Source: Hydractinia symbiolongicarpus
Taxonomy: Eukaryota; Cnidaria; Hydrozoa; Anthoathecata; Hydractiniidae
DNA: 60,000 nt
NCBI RefSeq assembly: GCF_029227915.1
Contig: NC_079885.1
Span: 22,261,001-22,321,000, forward strand
Direction of reading: 5' to 3'
Shown: positions 55,772-60,000 of the stretch, piece by piece
Layout: each line of letters opens with the position of its first letter
Numbering within the stretch: position 1 is the first letter of the stretch
The notes under the pieces: model-generated
The model's database searches: none
Seen by the model: the letters and a program-made list of their open reading frames with translations, nothing else
What the model was told of the DNA's origin: nothing
Position numbers and translations under genes: made by a program

Positions 55772-55792
55772 CTTAGATAAATAGACTTAATT

Positions 55793-55798
55793 AATAAA
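55793..55798 (+). terminator. Poly(A) signal AATAAA
   Basis: In ttaattaataaacaatt, 22 bases after the proposed stop at 55771. Confidence 0.35.
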
Positions 55799-58700
55799 CA
55801 ATTATTACCACAAATACAGTGAAAAGTAAACCCCCGGAAAACTACAAAAAAATTTTGGATTTTTTTTACCTTGATATGTCATCTAAAATTTTAAGAAAAG
55901 TCACCAAAAATCATAACGTTTCAATGACGTGTTGGAAGACTATACGTATTAACTAGTTAACTTTTTAAAAATTGTCCATGAGTATTTAGCGCATGTGCAC
56001 TTTGACAAAATTAGGGTTTTTTGTCTAAGTGCGCAGGCGCTAATAAAATGCAGACATATGGAAACGAGCCTTAAAGAATGAAAGGAAGAGGGTTGAATGA
56101 AAGCAGTTGGAAGACTGAATGTTCGACGTAAAACTTTATAAATACTGGGAACATATAATTTGAGATTCCAATAGCTCTCGTCAGAAACATATGCACTATT
56201 CAAAGAATAAGAATGATTTATGGCAAAGCTAGCTCTGACGTACATAGAGAAAAACTGGTACTGACAGGTAACATCATAATAATTATCGTAAAAGTCCTGC
56301 TTCAGGCATTATGAAAGGGAGACCAAGAGTCTAACTCGGCACAATTTTTATCACATCAGAGATATTATTGATAATCATTTGATGAAGTTTGGTAAAGCAA
56401 ATGGGATTTTCAGACCAACAGCAGAGAAAATAAAAATCTCCAGTCCCTTCACAAAACTGCAAAACAGCTACAAACTACCCTATACTCGGCATGCTTAGTA
56501 GGTATACATGCCGTATTTGATCGATTTTACTCCCACGTCCAAATATACGTGCATAATCAAATAAACGCCTATATTGAGGCGAATATTTCAATCATCAAAG
56601 GTGCCAAGTGGATAAAATTTGGGTGGGTTAAATTTTTTTTTATATTTTTTTAACAAACCCCTTATAATTATGCCAGACTACTCGAATACCGTTTAACTCG
56701 AACCTTAATTAAGTCGAACCATGTTTTTTGATCTTTGAGCGACTTTACGTCGGATGATAACTTGAAAACTACAAGAAATATGGCAAAAGAATAAAACAAA
56801 ATTGCAAAATTTATTGCTTTTAAAACAACTAAAAAATACAAAGTACATTATTTTTTTATTGTTCCTTAAAATGTCAATATATTGTGCGTGCGCTTATGTT
56901 TATGTTGTTTCCACGGTTAGTTGCTTTCCTTTTATTTACTTTAACTTTGGATGAGTCGTACACATTATACACATAAAAATCGTTTAACTCGTATTTTTAA
57001 TAAATCCGCCTTTTACCACGTTTCATGCTATTAACAGAGCCTGAGATTTTGAGAAGGCCCTTGGGCACCTCCTCCCCATAAACAGGTAAACAGGCCCATA
57101 GATAATAGGGTAAAGGTAGGATATGCAAATTAATAAACCATCAGGGGCATTTATTTAAATTAAGCTAAATAGATGAGTTTCATTATAATCTGCGCGAAGA
57201 TAATATGACTGGGATAAGAGTTTTTGAGAACATATGTTTTAAGTAAAATTAATGCGATGCATAAACGATCTTCTTAAATAAACACCGAAACTCAAATTTC
57301 CGTGCTAAATTCCTTATTTAAATAGCGGCAAGGGTGTTAATCGATCAGGCATGGTAATAAGGTAATAAGGTATTATAGAATATAAAAAGGGTTGCGGAGC
57401 GGTTGACAGGGTCCCCTAGGTTCGCAAGCGAAGAATTTTAGATGCCCCTTTCGGTTGAATCGTATTAAAAACAAAGTTCCCACGTGCTCCATGGTAATTG
57501 ATCAATCTTTGCCAAAGCAAAAAAAAAGGTTTAATTTGATGAAACATATTCTGGACTTCTAAAATAGCAGTACGCAGTGTGTTCCGGACGCAATATTGCA
57601 TGGGCCAGTGATATATTTTGTTTAGAAAAAAGGTATTAAGGCATGGTAATAACAGAAAAGTTGTGACCGTCAAAACAATGTCAGAAAAACTTTGGGGAGC
57701 TCTAGTCGTACGATTTAGGATATTATGTTGTGAACGTTATTGGGACATATATAGGACTTGATGTACGAAGTCTTTACGAACTTAACTTTAACTTTATCGA
57801 ATTGGATGGAATTAAACAAATATTTGCGACCTGGAAGAAACAGTTGATAACGAATCATAAAATAAGAAGATTATTCTGCGCGCAGAAAATGCTTTCAAAT
57901 TATGACATAGAAAATACTAGTATTTGCCTTGTTTATTCATTTTCCTTGGCTGAATTCAAATATTTGTACTTGTCTAGTCTTGTCTAGTGCTAAATAAACG
58001 GAGTTTTGATAAATTGGAGGTAAAAAATTTCAAAAAAATAAAAATGGGTGGCAAATGTTGATAAATGGGACAGGAAATAAATAAATAACTAGAGGGAAGG
58101 GTCAAACGAGGTAAAGGCGATGGGGATGACTCCATCTCCAGTTTTTTTTAATAAAATTCCACGACGTCATTGAAACTTCCCGATTTTCTGTCCCAAAAAT
58201 GTATACGACTCTTCACGGTAAAAAAAAAGTTTCCAAAGAATTTCAAAATGTTCCTGGGATAGCCATTTCGTTGACTGGAGGTATTATCTAAAAAATAATG
58301 AGATTTTTTTGTTAATATTTTTAACTGAAATCTTCACTTTTTACAATGTATTTGTTAAAAATTTATTATTTATTATTTACTATTTGTTAGCCCATGGCAA
58401 AATCCACCACGGGTTCGCCCGTCGTACATATTGTATTTTACAGATTTCGCCAGTCGTACATATCTCGGACATAGCTATTTGGCGCATCCTTAGTACAAAG
58501 TACCAAGTCAGCTAGCCTTTTGAACATAAAACGGCTATTTGTTGACTACCAAGGGGTTCGGCTATCAACATAATGAATTATCCTGCGGGGAGGATCCGGT
58601 CATTCTGTCATGAATCTTGATAAGTCTATTCTGCACACCAGAATATGTGCAATTTACAGACCAGATCTTCTACTTTTAGTCTGTGAAAGTTGTACGTTAC

Positions 58701-58924
58701 TTCTTTTGTTTTTGTTTTTTCACATCGTTATCAAAGAGGCATGGTCATCTGTATTAGAGCATGAATTGGACCATGAATTGGAGCATTAGGATATTATTAC
58801 AAATATAGTGCTGTAGTTAATTGATCAAATCCATTTTCTCCCAACGACGAAATCTAAAAATATGTATTATTAGTTACACCATTTTGAAATCATTTGCAAT
58901 TTCAAGCAAAAAATTCTTACCAAA
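55799..58924. other. Noncoding AT-rich DNA
   Basis: About 3.1 kb without a supportable gene. At 56675-57000, words such as tactcgaataccgtttaact, cgaaccttaattaagtcgaa and aatcgtttaactcgtatttt suggest a worn pogo/Tigger-type element, but ends are not clear. Confidence 0.4.
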
Positions 58925-59135
58925 ACAATGCGATGTTAGTTTCATTAAATTTGAGTTATGGGGACAATGCGATGTTATTTTCATTAAATTTGTTATGGGG
59001 ACATTGCGATGTTATTTTCATTAAATTTGTGTTATGGGGACAATTCGATGTTAGTTTAATTAAATTTTAAGTTATGGGGACAATGTCATGTTATTTTCAT
59101 TAAATTTGAGTTATGGGGACAATGCGATGTTAGTT
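58925..59135 (+). repeat. About 40-bp tandem repeat with GGGGACA, six copies
   Basis: Units follow gttatggggacaatgcgatg then ttattttcattaaatttga. Spacing is 36-42 bases with small indels. Isolated atggggaca words recur at about 59852 and 59954. Confidence 0.9.
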
Positions 59136-59261
59136 TGGGGAAACCACATGATATGGCTAAATTTCTGTTTAATATACGATACTGCGACAAATTTCCCGTC
59201 TCAATTCTCCTATAGTTAAAAATAACTATTTCAATGCTTATTTTGGTATATAAAGCTTTTT

Positions 59262-59838
59262 TTGAGCCGGGCATGCCCATCTAAAGTAAAAACGTTCGTG
59301 TTAGGCAGTTTCTCGCCCGGAAACATTTGAATTCGAATTTAAATAGAAATCGCTAAATTGTAGGGCAAATATACGCTGTTTATATAAAATTTGTATTTAT
59401 GGAATCATACACTGTATTTCTTTCTTATTATGACATAACAAGGGTAATAAAGTAAACTGAGCTTTTACAGTACTCAGAGTTTCATGTATTCACTATGTTT
59501 ATATAAAATTTGTATTTATGGGGTCATACACTGTATTTCTTTCTTATTATGACATATAAGAATCTTTTATAATCGGGCATGCCCATCTAAAGCAAAAACG
59601 TTGTTTTTAGGCAGTTTTTCGCCCGGAAACATATATTCTCGGATTTAAATAGAAATCGCTAAATTGTAGGGCAAATATATGCTGTTTATATAAAATTTGT
59701 ATTTATGGGGTCATACACTGTATTTCTTTCTTATTATGACATATAAGAATCTTTTTTAATCGGGCATGCCCATCTAAAGCAAAAACGTTCTTCTCAGGCA
59801 GTTTCTCGCCCGGAAACATATTTTCGGACTTAAATAAA
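59262..59838 (+). repeat. 187-bp tandem repeat, three uneven copies
   Basis: gggcatgcccatctaaag then caaaaacgtt occurs at 59269, 59575 and 59762 (spacing 306 and 187). Ttatataaaatttgtattta then tggggtcatacactgtattt occurs at about 59378, 59497 and 59691. A 119-bp sub-block is duplicated in the first unit. GGGCATGCCC is a 10-bp palindrome. Confidence 0.88.
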
Positions 59839-60000
59839 TAATGCAGAGTCATGGGGACAATCCGATGATGCGTCGGAAAAAGCTACTCTGCGGGATCAAT
59901 TTCTTAGTGTTTTTACTAAATCTATGCTATGGGCCGGGTTAAATCTGAGCTATGGGGACAGTTGTGTATTAAGAACATTATTACGACAGTCAAATTAACC

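Overview
The window is eukaryotic nuclear DNA from an animal: AT-rich, with small exons bounded by GT/AG, TATA-driven starts and many transposon relics. The protein families (a KMT5A-like SET domain joined to a tyrosine recombinase, an MS4A-like tetraspan, a Na,K-ATPase relative, KIAA1958-type Crypton remains) and the repeats fit a cnidarian, possibly a hydrozoan. This is inference from gene content; no species can be named from the sequence alone.

Layout. 0-3.5 kb: fragments of a four-pass membrane (MS4A-like) gene with an in-frame TGA, two terminal exons with poly(A) signals, and a 76-bp satellite. 3.5-11.9 kb: mostly noncoding, with three minisatellites and a MITE. 11.9-13.1 kb: a complete single-exon gene for a soluble fragment of a Na,K-ATPase alpha-like protein (N-terminal segment plus actuator domain, no membrane helices). 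15.1-19.2 kb: head-to-tail Helitron-like elements. 19.56-21.43 kb: a two-exon gene with TATA box, signal peptide and 55 copies of an 8-residue repeat. 21.8-23.5 kb: a pogo-like MITE and a tRNA-derived SINE. 23.9-26.3 kb: a copper amine oxidase pseudogene on the minus strand.

28.2-47.9 kb holds the main gene, on the minus strand. I could join 17 exons in one reading frame into a protein of 1243 residues: SET methyltransferase, acidic linker with five duplicated exons, two zinc fingers, tyrosine-recombinase domain, SANT/Myb-like domain. Its introns carry a TTAA transposon, a truncated LINE, three fold-back elements (one a perfect 79-bp palindrome) and a 26-G tract. A paired E2F-like palindrome lies just upstream of its start, followed by a 105-bp tandem array with about 16 units.

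50-55.8 kb: two unrecognised small ORFs, a decayed Crypton with a second tyrosine recombinase, and a small TATA-driven orphan gene. 55.8-60 kb: noncoding DNA and GGGGACA-containing repeats.

The genes do not form a pathway. The strongest candidates for something undescribed are the SET/recombinase fusion, the secreted octapeptide-repeat protein and the membrane-free ATPase actuator protein.
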